Assembly (NCBI GenBank): GCA_029532415.1
Contig: JAQOTA010000052.1
Span: 3,286,001-3,350,000, forward strand
DNA from: Marasmius tenuissimus
Lineage: Eukaryota > Basidiomycota > Agaricomycetes > Agaricales > Marasmiaceae
Length of the DNA: 64,000 bases
Direction: 5' to 3'
Every line of letters starts with the position of its first letter. The stretch's first letter is position 1. The translations under genes were made by a program, and so were the position numbers. Below are positions 1 through 11,433 of the stretch, piece by piece. The notes below the pieces were generated by a model that was not told the origin of the DNA, searched no databases, and saw nothing but the letters and a program-made list of their open reading frames with translations.

Positions 1-3000
1 GAAACCGCACTCGTCGCTCGACATGAAGCGAGAAAGGTGGCTGACGATGAGTGGGTAGAGGTTGACAGAGGATTGTTCACGAGACTGTCGTGTACAAGTT
101 TACCCCAGGGAACACACTCAGGGAGGAAATGAAGAGAAACAGAGCAGAACATTGGAAGATGTGGGTGGTTACCTAAGTTCGGACAACTCCAAGGGAAGCG
201 ACAGGAAAGGAAAGGAAAGATATCGCTATCGTCGTGAGAGCAGTGAAGGGACGGATACGAAGGTACCCTATTCCTCGAAACTAAAGGATAGTATTTCATT
301 GCGCTCCACTCGACGCGGGGGATACGCTATCGAAGTAACAAAGGAGGGACGACTCGGAGACGTGAGCTCCCTGAACGTCCCAATGTAGCGTATCTTGGGA
401 GTTTCTGTTGAGAACACAGAGATAAATGATAATGTACGGAGAAGCGAAGAACCGCAGACGTCGGCGCTGTAAACATCCCAAGGGAAAAACAACAGTCCCG
501 AGGAACAGGGCTAGCCGTGTCTATGAGCCGCTGTACATGTCGCCTGGAAGGAAAGGAAGATCAAAGAGGCTCGGAAACTCCCCGTGGGGGTCGATCCACC
601 AGCGATTCGAGCGGTATATTTGGACGTGGGGGACAAAAGAGACAGAGAAAGGAAATAGTTCAGGGGGGAATGACGATACGTCGATCCCAACTCGTTGGTG
701 GGCACAATCGACGACAAGAATACCAGCAAAGTGGGCCTTTAGCCACTCCTAGATAGAATCCATCCGCCTCGAATCAGCCCACATATGCATCTCAGCACCC
801 CAGTTCAAGCTTCCTGAAGAGGAAATGAAAAGCCTAAACCTCGGTACCTGCCCTCTAGCCGACATGTCAACCCGCCATCGAAACATGAGGCGAGAGTGAA
901 TGCGAGAGGGTACAGCTGGCTGCTCAAGAAGGAATGGATAATCCACAGAATGAGTATAGCTAATCATGATGATAGGGATAGCGAACATTCCGAAAGACAG
1001 CAATAAGTGCGAATTGGACAGCAACAACAGCAGCAACAGGTGAGTCCTGATGCAACTTATCCAGGCTATCCTGTTCTTGATAAAGACCCCAGATCATAGA
1101 GGAGACGAATTGGGAATCAAGTCGGGCGTGACCACGGGAGGTGAGTCTAGCTATAGCTGCTGTTGCCTGGGTAGGTCAATAAGTCAGGAACGTGCGATGT
1201 TCGTAGGAAGATTGATCTTACTGTACATGTACAGGACGGAGCCGCTATCTTTTGAGGTCACTGCCAGAGCCGTTCAATCCCCCTTGAGCGAGCCATGTCC
1301 TGGGTCCAAGGTCCAGGAGCGACTCCCAATCCCGAGTCGGAGATGGGGACCAGGCATCTTCTAGACTTGGGGATTGCGAACTGTAGGCATAGGTCTGGAT
1401 CTCGGGGGAGGATCCCTCTGTTCGCGCTTGGGGGTTGAGATTAATAACACCGACATGTACACCTCATAGACAAACGTTCACCGATGACGAGAGGCTTGCA
1501 AAGGGCGATTGAGCGTCGTGGGAGGAAAATGGTTGGGTAGTATGAATTTGCGGGTCCATAGTGAGGCAAGAGCGCATGCCTTGGAAGCCGATAGTGCGTG
1601 CGTCTTGTGTACCGTCGGGGGCGCGGTCTGGACCCCAGAGATGCTCTCGAAATGCCATGGTTAGCGTTGAGGAAGGAGCATTCACTTGAGTCATTCGTAC
1701 GCGCCGAGCTCGGCTTCGGCATCATAGCTAGGCTAGAAACTCCCAACTAAAGTCTACGAGTGTCCAATGAATACAAGGCCTGCTAAACCAGATAGGGGTA
1801 CGTGGTGGGAATCACACACAACGAGGCTCTCCGACCCCAGGACGGTAACCTTCGAACAAGATTCCGCGAATACCTGGGGGGGGGGGGAATATGCCGTTGC
1901 GTCGGTAAAGGGACTCTAAGTATAAACCAGTGAGCGCTGAACATACGTAGAAGCGGAGAAAGATTTGGATTGAATGGCCCAACGTACGATTGGACGAGAC
2001 TGGGTTAGATGCAGATCCTTGGGGAAGCTACGGGCTCGGCTTAGGGACCAATGCAAGCGGCCTGCGCGGGTACTGAATGCCAGTATGGAAGAGCCATACG
2101 TATCTTGGTGAGCTACATCTCGAGTGAGAAGACCTGTGAAACCTTGATAATGCAACAAGATGGTTTGTATAGACGAGTCAATCTGACAGTAACATGCCAT
2201 TCACAGGAGACTTAGGCCCACAACCGGGAGAGAAGACAGCTGGAGACGAGAACGGAAGTTAAGTGCCTGAGATGGAGCTATTGAAGAGCTCAAGAATAAT
2301 ACCACCCTCGAGTTTGAACGAGTAGACGCTAGAAGTAGGTCTGTCCTTAGAAGCACCCATGAGGCTAGAGAACGGATTCGGTCAGAGCGCTGGATATGAT
2401 TTGGAAGGAGATACAGACCTACATCGACACATGCTCACCCCGCATACCACACGGTTTTAACTCGAGTGACGTCGACGCTGATGTACGACGGAGATGCTCA
2501 AAATACACTGGTCGAAACATTCACGATGATTCAACCAAGATTGAGCTTAATTGACGGGTATAGAAACGGCCTTTGGCAAAACCACGATACCGCCGTTGCG
2601 TCACCAACCAGAGGCGGTAAAAAGCGAGCGGAGGGAGTCCGAAAGCGAGAATGAGAACGAGGGTGAGGAACACCATCACAGTCGCACAGTCGTGAATTGG
2701 GTGGGTTTGGCTGAATAGATCATGAAAAGAAGCATAGTACTCCTATGACAAGAGAGAACTTCAGCGAAAACCAATGACGGAAGTCCAATGGCTTCGTATC
2801 CATCATTCAACCTGTTCCGAGGGTGCCTCCACATCAAAGGGTCGCGACGAAACTTCAGCCAGATGGAAGCAAGTGACGTATGCAGCACCGTAGCACGACG
2901 GTTCGTATGTCTAGCAGATTCCCGAAAATGGGCGTGAGTATCACGGAATATATAGGTGACGCCAGCGTAGAAAGAGGAAGAAGGTCAAGGAAACAGCCGT

Positions 3001-3684
3001 GGAAGATTGAACGCCTCTGTAAGAGGAGCGGACGCAAATGAGGGTCCTACACCGTAAAAGAATTAGCACCCTCGTATCTAATAAGGATAGCGAGATGAAC
3101 TTCCGGTGGAAGAACTTGGAAAGAGATAGAAAGACAAATGTGAAAGCGTGGAGGAGATAAGGCGCTTTGACATTTAGAACTGACTTTGATCTTGCACACG
3201 ACGGACCAAAGCCTAGTATTCCTAGCCTCAGCCGTTGGATGGGAGCTGCAAGGAGAACAGGTCCAAAGACGCTGCACGCTTCATTGAGATGGATCTCGGA
3301 AACGGTCGGCCAGAATAGACCAAGTATTCAGAGGTCCGGCCTCTGAAGACACGTCGGACCCAATCCCAACGGCGAGCATCGATGCCACAAGAGAACTTAT
3401 GCTGCCGTGAACAGTGTAAACAGGTATTCCAAAGGGTAGTGTTCAAGGTGATTCGCACGGTTGAGTCGATGGATGGTGAAAGGACTGTGGAATTGGACAG
3501 CAAACTATCAATTTAAGCTATAATTTTGCAACTGAGACCTCTTCAGACACGTTATAGGAGATGACGACGAAATGGAAACGTACCAAAAATTCGTCCCCAC
3601 ATCTCTATGATGAACCAGGATAGAGCTCTTCCTTCGTTGCAATGCCTAAAAAAAGCTCAAAAAAGTGCCCTCTGCTTGGAAAGT
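1..3684. other. No recognisable gene
   Basis: No open reading frame longer than about 110 codons and no family motif that I recognise on either strand. Short frames with many stops alternate on both strands, as in intergenic DNA or a long-decayed element. A run of about 12 G lies near 1877-1888. A short open stretch on the minus strand runs off the left edge (about 62 to 1) and could be the end of a gene outside the window, but there is not enough of it to support a call. Confidence 0.5.
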
Positions 3685-4074
3685 TTATGGTGACGCACCA
3701 AGCTCTTCCCGAAGTCCCTTGAGCTCGCTGAGGTATGCCTGGTACTGAGCAACGTTCTCCACCTTCTCCTTGATACCCTCGAACACCCTCACGGCAGTCG
3801 AATAATCGTTGACGCGTCTAGCAGCACGAACAGCAGCCTCAACAACAGAAGGCGCGGGTACGAGATCGTGCGCGAAGCAGTTGTTCAAGCCTCGCTGAAG
3901 CTCGAAGAGGTCCTCAGCACTTTGGAAGAAGGAAACATAACGTTCGGTGAATTGTTCGAAAGTTTCTTGGGCGTGTCCGTGAGCCTGACGGGTGAGAAGA
4001 ATTGGAGTGGTGCGGGTGAGTACAGGACGAGCGGCAGCAGCGCGCAGGGCGTTGGAGACGATGGGGCGCATCAT
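3685..4074 (-). CDS. COX6: Cytochrome c oxidase subunit 6 (COX5A/COX6 family)
   Basis: Nuclear-encoded structural subunit of mitochondrial complex IV, expected in the inner membrane complex on the matrix side. The 129-residue product is a single exon. It begins with an arginine/alanine-rich presequence (MMRPIVSNALRAAAARPVL), typical of matrix import. The family core follows at about residues 37-126: an FTERYVSFFQSAEDL-like opening, an LNNCFAHDLVPAPSVVEAA segment, an AARRVNDYSTAVRVFEGIK segment and a C-terminal LSELKGLREELG. Length fits the family (yeast COX6 is somewhat longer because of its presequence). The frame stays open for 90 codons upstream of the ATG-ATG pair, but that stretch is unlike the family and the presequence starts well at MM, so I chose 4074. 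Confidence in the family is high and in the exact start good. Confidence 0.88.
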   Translation of the reverse strand: MMRPIVSNALRAAAARPVLTRTTPILLTRQAHGHAQETFEQFTERYVSFFQSAEDLFELQRGLNNCFAHDLVPAPSVVEAAVRAARRVNDYSTAVRVFEGIKEKVENVAQYQAYLSELKGLREELGASP

Positions 4075-4933
4075 GGTTGACGGTGGAGAAATGAGTGAGA
4101 GCGTCGTTGGAAATGTCGAGCAGGGACGTCGGAGGTTACCGGCGAAACTGCCTCGGTACCCGGCGTAAATGGCGCGACCCAGCCTAGACCGACCCGGCCA
4201 AGGACCGGAGTTCCGGACATTGATTTCTTGCACCTTCTCATGATCAAGAGTCAACACAGCCGGGAAGTCGCGACTCACTGACATTCTGGAGACATAGGGA
4301 AGTGGGCTACAGCATAATCTATATACATGCTCAGTATGGCTCATCGACTCAGCAAGAAAGAAATAATTAACAATCCTATTGACACAACCAAGGTGACTTT
4401 TTTTAAGTACTCGATTGAAGAGCGATGAATGCTTGCGATTTTGGTGGCCTCTGGGGACTCTTTACAGTGGAGCTCCGAGCTCTTGGACTTGTTTTGAGTG
4501 GCCGACCTGCGGCACGACTGAAAATCAAGTAGGGCATTCAGTGCGTTCCTCTTCAATGAACGCAAACGCACCCTTTGTCCGGATCTATTTCATAGTAGCT
4601 GAGGCCCCGAATGGCTATCGAATGATAAAGACGATCTATCGCGCCACTGGCATATCCGAGTTGCTATGCATCTGTGACACAAAGTTGCCTGGACAGAGCA
4701 CTTTGGCCACTTTCGCTCGGTTGTGAATCAAGGACGTGGCGATGGTCAGGGCATTTAATCTCATTTCGAACTATACAAAAGCCGACTGGGAAGTGTATGG
4801 ATTTCAGTACCTCTCCAAACATTCATATCCATGCAGTCATTGAAAAAATGAATCAATATTACAGGATAAATAGCTCATTAAATATTGCATGAAACTCGAA
4901 GCAAGTCTGAAGAAAGCAGCACTAGTATACATA
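4075..4933. other. Intergenic, no gene seen
   Basis: This holds the COX6 upstream region and the 3' flank of the secreted-protein gene. Only short unsupported frames are present. Confidence 0.5.
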
Positions 4934-5624
4934 TTAGATATCCTGATCGCAGTTGACGATCTTCTGGTCATAAACGACCTGGTCAGTAGGCTGAACGCTC
5001 CCGACGCCATTGTTGTACCACTCATAGTGGTAGTCATTCTTTCCGGCTTCTCCAGTTGGGTCTCCATAATTGATACGAAGGCGACCAACGAATGTCTTCG
5101 CAGTGATCTTGGCAATCAAAGCGGCCTGTAAATCACCACGTGTTAGTCATCATTGGTCTCAGAGTGACTAGAATGAGCAAGCCACCCACCTTCTGGCCTG
5201 GCTTGATGGTGACCTCGATATTCTGCCTAAACGTCTTAGTCTCCGTGTTGCTCCAGCTATCGGAACTCTCGAACGAAGCACCGATGGGCAGCTCGTCTCC
5301 ACCATCTGCCTCGAATCCGACGCTCACGCCGTATTTCCACGTCTGAGAGACAGACTTGTCCCCACCAATCGTGGTCTTCAGGTCTGTGGTACCGCCCTTG
5401 CAGTTGTCGACGGGATCCCCGACAATTTGGGTGAGAATTTTGTCGGGTCCTGCCTCAGCATTCTCGAAGGTGCAGCGGTCGGCATCGCCTGTCTTGAGGC
5501 CAGGACAGTGGTCGGGACTGGCAGGGTCGGGGCGGTCGACGTTCTTGCGCTTCTCGACGGTCGCACTGGACGTGAGAGCGACAATGGTGAGGAGTGTGAA
5601 GAATGAAGTTCGAGAGAGCTGCAT
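4934..5624 (-). CDS. Small secreted protein, aerolysin/ETX-like pattern possible
   Basis: Two exons, 5624-5190 and 5125-4934, joined in phase 0 across a 64-nt GT-AG intron, give 208 residues. The N-terminus is a clear signal peptide (MQLSRTSFFTLLTIVALTSSA), followed by a basic EKRKN that could be a Kex2-type site. The mature part begins NVDRPDPASPDHCPG and has few cysteines. Residues about 90-150 are rich in Ser/Thr with alternating polar and hydrophobic residues (SSDSWSNTETKTF, then IEVTIKPGQKVG). This loosely recalls the strand-rich middle of aerolysin/ETX-MTX2 beta-pore-forming proteins; that comparison is my inference and weak. A TATA box lies about 90 bp upstream. A broken paralogue sits 0.8 kb away in the opposite orientation. 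Function is unknown; secretion is well supported. Confidence 0.72.
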
Positions 5625-5709
5625 GGCGAGTATAAGAATATAGAAGAGTGGGGAGCTGAGTGTGTACTTGAGAGGATTTGATAATGAACATGGTCGTTTA
5701 GCGGTCCGT

Positions 5710-5717
5710 ATTTATAC
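5710..5717 (-). promoter_or_regulatory. TATA box of the secreted-protein gene
   Basis: The minus strand reads GTATAAAT about 90 bp upstream of the ATG at 5624, a usual spacing for a strongly expressed fungal secreted-protein gene. Confidence 0.5.
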
Positions 5718-6355
5718 TCCTCTGACCCTTCGGTAGCGACTCTTGAAACGGTGAGCAAAAGTTGACCTACTATGCGACTGACCTCATCGAGTTCCATGAC
5801 CAAAGTCCGTCTTGACGCGTCACCGATGGATCCACACCACGGTGGAGTTTTGTTGGCGGTTTTCTTTGTGAAACGTTGACGATTCGGGACCCATTGATAT
5901 AGCTCGAAACTATTTGTATAGCTCCGACGGGAGGGCAATTCCCGTCGGTAGGGGTACCACTCTCTGAGTTGGGACAAATGATTAGTAGTATTCCGAAAGG
6001 TTATTCATATTGATTGAACGTCATCTGTAAGGAACTGCTCATTGTGCAACGCACTGCCGGTAGTAATGAACTGTCGAGGAACCTTGAAGCCCGAGCATCC
6101 GCCTCTCCACAACTTTCTGACGCGCGCCCCAAATCAAATAATCGTATAGACTCATCCCGCCATCTTTTCAGACTCCCGAGTTTCATCGAGAGATGTGTAT
6201 TCCTTGTATTTGGAGCTTCTGGTCTCTGGACGAGAAGGAGCATAGCCAGTTCGCAGTCGTAACCACGGTGGCTTCGATGAAGTCATTTTGCTCTGGTCGC
6301 CTTCAATTATCAGAGAGACGACTTGAACTTGTGTCAACAAACACTCCCGAAAGAG

Positions 6356-6364
6356 GTATAAAAG
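6356..6364 (+). promoter_or_regulatory. TATA box of the broken secreted-protein paralogue
   Basis: GTATAAAAG lies about 90 bp upstream of the ATG at 6450, the same spacing as in the intact paralogue. The promoter survives although the coding region is broken. Confidence 0.5.
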
Positions 6365-6449
6365 CCTACGTCTCTCCTGGTCTGATGTTAGCATCAACAA
6401 GCGTCCTTTCATCTTCTCTACACCAACCCTTTGATTGTGAAGCACTATC

Positions 6450-7032
6450 ATGCGTGGCACCTCCTTCGTCGCCCTCGCCATCGTTCTGGCCTCCGCATCC
6501 GCAGCTCCTTCCGAGCTTCAGGCCCGAAAGAACGTCGACCGGCCTGATCCTGCCGGGTTGGACCACTGTCCTGGCCGCCCAGCTGGCGATGCCGACGCCT
6601 GTACCTTCGAGAAGCAGGTAAGAATCCAGCTTGCAAGTTGCATGACTGGAAGTGCTAATGACCTTACCCGATAGGGCGACCTCCCTGACCGCCGCAGATG
6701 GTCCCAGCCCGGAACTCCCGTAGCCAACTGCGACAACCCAAATGCTCCCGACATCACCACTGAGGTCGGGGGTGAGACCACCCAAACACAGACCTGGGAG
6801 CACATCGACAAAGCCGAGATAAACCTCGCCGGTATAAAGATCGGCGGAGAGGGAGGTTAGACCGAGGCTCAATCGCAAGTTGCTCGTCAAATGGTTTCTG
6901 TCACCGTTCCAGCTGGGAAACCATTACATCTGGTATGCGAACGATATTGTATCATCGCAACCAACGAACGACCAGGAGTTCGATGCGAAGGAGATCAATT
7001 GTGGGGAGACGTTGGATTTGAACAATTTGTAG
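6450..7032 (+). pseudogene. Broken paralogue of the secreted protein at 4934-5624
   Basis: Exon 1 (6450-6615) encodes a signal peptide (MRGTSFVALAIVLASASA) and then ARKNVDRPDPAGLDHCPG, nearly the same start of the mature region as the intact paralogue. A GT-AG intron (about 6616-6674) follows. Exon 2 continues in homologous frame but meets an in-frame TAG at 6858-6860, after the residues GGEGG. Homology resumes directly past that stop (VSVTVPAGK corresponds to IEVTIKPGQK). It then shifts by one frame, where a segment ending near DQEFDAKEINC matches the intact C-terminus. About 35 residues between these two blocks are missing. The gene therefore carries a nonsense codon, an internal deletion and a frameshift. 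A truncated secreted product of about 115 residues could still be made. Confidence 0.7.
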
Positions 7033-8966
7033 AACTACTACCAGCGGCACCGAATCTGTTTACGACGTTGATTTCATTTTTTATTATGCAATAGCCTCTG
7101 TAATTTACTCTTATTAGTAACGAAGGATTTCTGCAGGCCAACTGGACTCACATTATCAGATACTTTACTGGAAAAGGCGTGTCGGGAACTGGTGTGAAGG
7201 AGATATGGTTGAAAGCCTCGAAAACCAGATGAAAGTGATACATAGAAGATACGGCGGCTACAGGTTATGGACATGGAGATATCAGAAGTGAACACGATGC
7301 GATGCTGCACTCGTGAGCAACCTGCGAAGAATCTCGATAGTCCTAAACAATTGTCTCAGTCTAGATAGGAGGGTCTGATGGGGGTCGTATTTGAGGACGT
7401 TGGCCATTGGATGTCTTCGCCAAGTGCTCTTTACTCGTCGTCCACTTCGCGGTATTTTTCGATTTGCAGTCACGTCTTCACGTTTTCGTACGGCTCTTTC
7501 GGCCTGTGGTGCACAAAGGTAGGGATCTGAAAAGCCAGATATGTTGGGGGTAAGCACATCTCTTCAGACTCTCGAGTGCCCTGAACAGATCTGTGTAATC
7601 CTCGCTACAATCGGCTTCGGAGAGCTCGCAAGAGACTTTGAAAACAAGAAGTCTGAGCATCTCTGGGTCGACAGTGCGTACGGACATCGTGTCCCTCTTT
7701 GGACGCAGGAAATCGGGCCTAATCTTCGCGACAGCTTCGCACTCCATATCGAGTATACCGCGACCCGGATTTTGACGTTTAAGTTGGACGTTTAGGTTGT
7801 TCGCGATCGAGACTTGACAATATTCGAGCGAATCCTGACGGAGTCACGTTGTGAGCGAGAGAATGAGGAGAAGAGTCAGCCAACGTGCCTTCGAGCTTGC
7901 GATCCCGTCCTCATCCCCATAATCCTACCAGCTTTCCGCTCCGGCGAAAGGAGAGGTCTAATCGAGGTTCAATCCTCTCTGTCGATCCACACAGTCTTCA
8001 CCTTCGTCATCAACGAGTTCCCGGATTCTAGATGGCTTGTCATCCAGAGCGACGGTTCGACACCGGCCCTTCGCCTTGAAGAGATCTGAGACGTAGCAAC
8101 CCAGCCAGAGGAACTAAGGAGATGGCTCGAGAGTCGTCGCTATGGAAAATGGTGTTCATTGGGAGAATTAGGAATATAGTTCTCGAGCGCAATACCTCTA
8201 GTAGTGGAGGACGACGGAGAGTACTATACTCTCATTTTATATCCGTAGCAGCTGCGCGCCACAGTGCTGGGGAAAATCTCGTTACTCGCGAGCTTTTGAT
8301 GATGGAAGGGGGAGAACAAGGGGACGCGTTCGACTTTCCCACACTTGAGGTTCTCGTTTCCCTTCAACGCACTTGAAAGCCTTCGCCGCCGCGCCATCCT
8401 GCGGGAAGACTGCCCAAAATGGCCACAGAACTACTACTGCATGGCCAATTGTAGCTACTTGTGAGCGTGTCTCATAACATTCATGCAGACTATCCGGGAC
8501 GCACGCTTCGTTCCATAGCAGCTCAACCTTTGGCCGCTCAATCTTGAACACCCTTCATCGTTTGAAGTTTCCTGCCACAACTCCAAGAGCCGCTTGACCA
8601 CTTTCAAACCGATTCTTCTCATGGTGAGTAGGTACATCTCTAGAATCCGGATTTGACGTTCAATTCGGGCGGGTCTAGATTATGACAATGACAGGCATTG
8701 AAGGCGAAGAGCCACAGTGAGCCACACCAGCCCGTGTACGATCAACGTTAGAATAGGATTTTACGATAATATTCGGCTCATTATATGAGGGATTTTCTGG
8801 AGGCACCAATCATAGCCCATACAGCCCCGGCACAGAAATCTGGGCGGAGGTCGCTCAACAATCAAGAACAAACTTTGAGGGGAATAAAAGGATAAGTCAA
8901 AGAGAGATGAAAACTCCAGAACCAGCCTAAACGACTTCTACAACTCAGATCGCCTCTATAGCTAAC
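7033..8966. other. Intergenic, no gene seen
   Basis: Several frames of 80-90 codons exist on both strands (for example 7814-8089 plus and 7478-7747 minus), but none matches a family I know and none joins convincingly to a neighbour. An AATAAAAGG stretch near 8882 may be the core promoter of the metallothionein gene. Confidence 0.45.
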
Positions 8967-9212
8967 ATGATGTTCACCGTGCGTGTTTTCTCACCGACTC
9001 CCCAAGTCATTTCTAATGCTGACCGTTCCTCGACTTGTATTCATCCTTACAGACCATTCAAGTTCCTGTCAACAACGCCTGCTCTTGCAACTCTTGCAAC
9101 TGCGGTGAAAGGTGAGCTCTTGATTTACCATAGAGGTATTGCAAGCTCGCTGACTCCGTTCGCCAGCTGCAACAACTGCTCCTGCACCTCTTGCAGCTGC
9201 GGCTCGAAGTAA
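8967..9212 (+). CDS. Metallothionein, nine cysteines, three exons
   Basis: Exons 8967-8978, 9053-9111 and 9167-9212 join across two GT-AG introns (donors GTGCGT and GTGAGC, acceptors TTACAG and GCCAG) to a 38-residue protein. It starts MMFTTIQVPVNNACSCNS and ends CTSCSCGSK. Cysteines fall at residues 14, 16, 19, 21, 25, 28, 30, 33 and 35, giving C-x-C-x2-C-x-C-x3-C-x2-C-x-C-x2-C-x-C with no aromatic residue among them. Such proteins bind Cu(I), Zn(II) or Cd(II) in the cytosol and buffer or detoxify metals. The MxFT...VN-N start followed by Cys-rich repeats fits metallothioneins of mushroom-forming fungi. Reading without splicing gives only four of the nine cysteines near the end, so splicing is essential. 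Which metal is bound cannot be told from sequence. Confidence 0.85.
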   Translation: MMFTVRVFSPTPQVISNADRSSTCIHPYRPFKFLSTTPALATLATAVKGELLIYHRGIASSLTPFASCNNCSCTSCSCGSK

Positions 9213-10118
9213 GCCCCACCAGAACTTGCGCGGAGGGCCCACTTCTCGTTCGCCGTGTCGATGATCTCTATTGTGCAGTTCGGACATCCTTGTATGACGA
9301 GCTCATTTTTGTATATCAAATGAACTGCCCAATTGCATGCTTACCGTCCTCTGTCCACCGACTGATACCTTGAGGCGATTCGTCGTGGAGTCCATACCGA
9401 GAAATCCACATTAAGCTGTGATCATTTCAGTGATTATTTCAGCGAATGGATGCGTGAGCTTGAAACCTTAAGCACTGTCGACCTGACGGTGACTCAGGCT
9501 TACCCCTTGAGATTTTTGAGACGTCGAACTTGAGAATTCCGTTTTGAATCACAGTCCCGTGGGCTCTGAACGAGAGGCTGGCCCTTGTCGACCCCAAAGA
9601 TGAATATCTTGATGGCGTAACCGGATAATAACGTCCGAGGCAAAACATGGTACTGTGAAGAATATCTACTCTATTCAGTTTCAGACTCAAGACATACAGT
9701 ACCCTTACTGTCAGCTCGAGAGACACGGAATGGTGTATTCTGGTAATGTCCGTCCTCATCTGATCCGCCCATTTCTCTCAGATTTTCTCTGTTTCCTTCC
9801 ACCGTTTTTTACCATCTCAGAAGTTTTAACAGCCGGGCTGGTTGGTGCATTCCCATCTCCTATGGTAGCACCTGTCCATGATGGTTGGTAATGCCAGGAC
9901 GGTAATGAACCAGCATGTATTTTGCGAAATGGCGGAGGAGTTGAGGACGGCTGTGAAGGGGGCGCTGCGAACTCGGTAAGTTTGATCCTAAAGCGGCAGA
10001 GCAAGGAAGTACCGGCATCGTGTTTGACGACACCCACGTAAGGCGTGACCTTTGCAGTTCGCTTTTCCTTGGCCCTACGTTCTAGCTAAGCGCTGGGTGT
10101 ATGCGATGGATCAAACTC
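9213..10118. other. Intergenic, no gene seen
   Basis: Only frames of about 80-105 codons without family resemblance are present. Confidence 0.45.
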
Positions 10119-11433
10119 CTACCTTTTGCGATACCAAAGTACTCCTAAACCGACGGCCGCCAAAAGGATGACTGGTACGATGACCTTCGAATGGTAAGTC
10201 AGCTTGTCTGGTTGAGTGAGAACAGAAGGTTTGCGGCGGCTTACTATTACGGTGATACTTGCTAGCGTTAGACGACGACTCCGATGTCCTTTATCAATGG
10301 TCGGCTGTGATGATGACAATGTCGAACTTGTCGAGCTTGGCGAGCCTCTGCCAGCGAGAAGATCAACCATGCATTTTTCGGCGAGCGATACTTGACATTT
10401 GAGTCGAGACTCCACGCACCCATCCAGTAGCTGCAATTCGTTAAACGCCATAAGCTGCCTGTCAACGACAGGTAAGATCTCCACAGCGTAAGAGGTTTCA
10501 CGGTCGAGCCCGCTCTCCCAGTACAAGAGTTGTTGACAGTCCAGATAGCGACCGACATCGAACATGAACGTTTCTTTCCTGCTCGTCAAATCGCTAGATC
10601 CTGGCCTGGGGGAAATTGTTATTCGTTTGACGGGATGGTCTCTGGCAGGGGAGCCCCAAAGACAAAAGGCATTGGCGGAAGTTACGTTGAAGCCGAGGCC
10701 GTCGTTCATCCCGTAGGTGACCATTTGTTTGGTGACTGAACTCCTTGTACCGTTGGGGAAGGTTACTGGGTAACGGGTTGAGAGAAATGAACAAACACTG
10801 TAATGGCTTAATGGAAAGGGGCTTACTGGTCGGCGAATTAGGGGAAAGCTTCCAGCCTAGCGAGTCGTTCTTGAAGTCAAAGAACGGATTAGGTCGGCCC
10901 TCGTCGACAACTGCTTGAATCGTTCTGTTCGTGATATCCTTCCTAAGCTCGACAAGTTGTCAGGTCTTCGTCAACGCATCGGCGGAAGAGCGTGCACACC
11001 CAGGATAACCCAACCCAATGGTCAGGTCAGCATATTGAAACGCCAGCCCGTCTCCCCCAACTACCTTCAACATCGCAGTATGTTCCTTATACGGCATTCC
11101 GGTCATACTTCCCAGAAGTCCACCTTCCGGGACATCGAAGGTCTCGTGGACATCCTGGCCGTCCACAGAGAATTTGTATGAATCCTTTGTGGCATTACCG
11201 TACACGTAGATAGCTGTCCCTAGCCAGTTGAATGTTATAGAGGCGCCTGCCTTGGTGGACCTGTGAAAGTCGGCACCTCTTCCTCGTCGCTCAGGCAGCT
11301 TTGTATCGACAACAGAGGGGTATGCCAGTTCCCATCCATCGGACGCCGTCCTGTCTGTGGTTCGAGAAGGATAGTAAATAAGAGAACCTGTCTGCGAGGG
11401 GATGGTCAGGTTGTAGGGCAGAGGATCCGTCAT
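10119..11433 (-). CDS. Galactose-binding-like domain protein with C-terminal membrane anchor
   Basis: Five exons (11433-11000, 10942-10827, 10765-10420, 10347-10245, 10184-10119) give 354 residues, all joins in frame with GT-AG ends. The start MTDPLPYNLTIPSQTG leads into the beta-sandwich pattern common in basidiomycete proteins of this type (SLIYYPSRTTD, ASITFNWLGTAIYVYGNAT, YKFSVDGQ). A second sandwich follows (FFDFKNDSLGW, MNDGLGFNVTSANAFCLWG, HPVKRITI, ELQLLDG). The C-terminus is a low-complexity Ser/Thr stretch, then RSRR, then one membrane helix (VIVIVPVILLAAVGLGVLW) and a basic YRKR tail. The overall plan is an extracellular ligand-binding region on a single-pass anchor. No N-terminal signal peptide is obvious from the chosen ATG; the frame stays open upstream to 11763 and an earlier start is possible. 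Ligand unknown. Confidence 0.75.

Noticed and set aside
3685..4344. Longer COX6 start at 4344
   Set aside because: The extra 90 residues resemble translated promoter sequence, while a good mitochondrial presequence starts at 4074.
5378..5977. Minus-strand frame of 199 codons over the secreted-protein gene
   Set aside because: It overlaps the signal-peptide exon in another frame and has no homology. The shorter frame with signal peptide and paralogue is the real one.
6366..6890. Minus-strand frame of 174 codons
   Set aside because: It is antisense to the paralogous secreted gene, which has a signal peptide, intron and homology on the plus strand.
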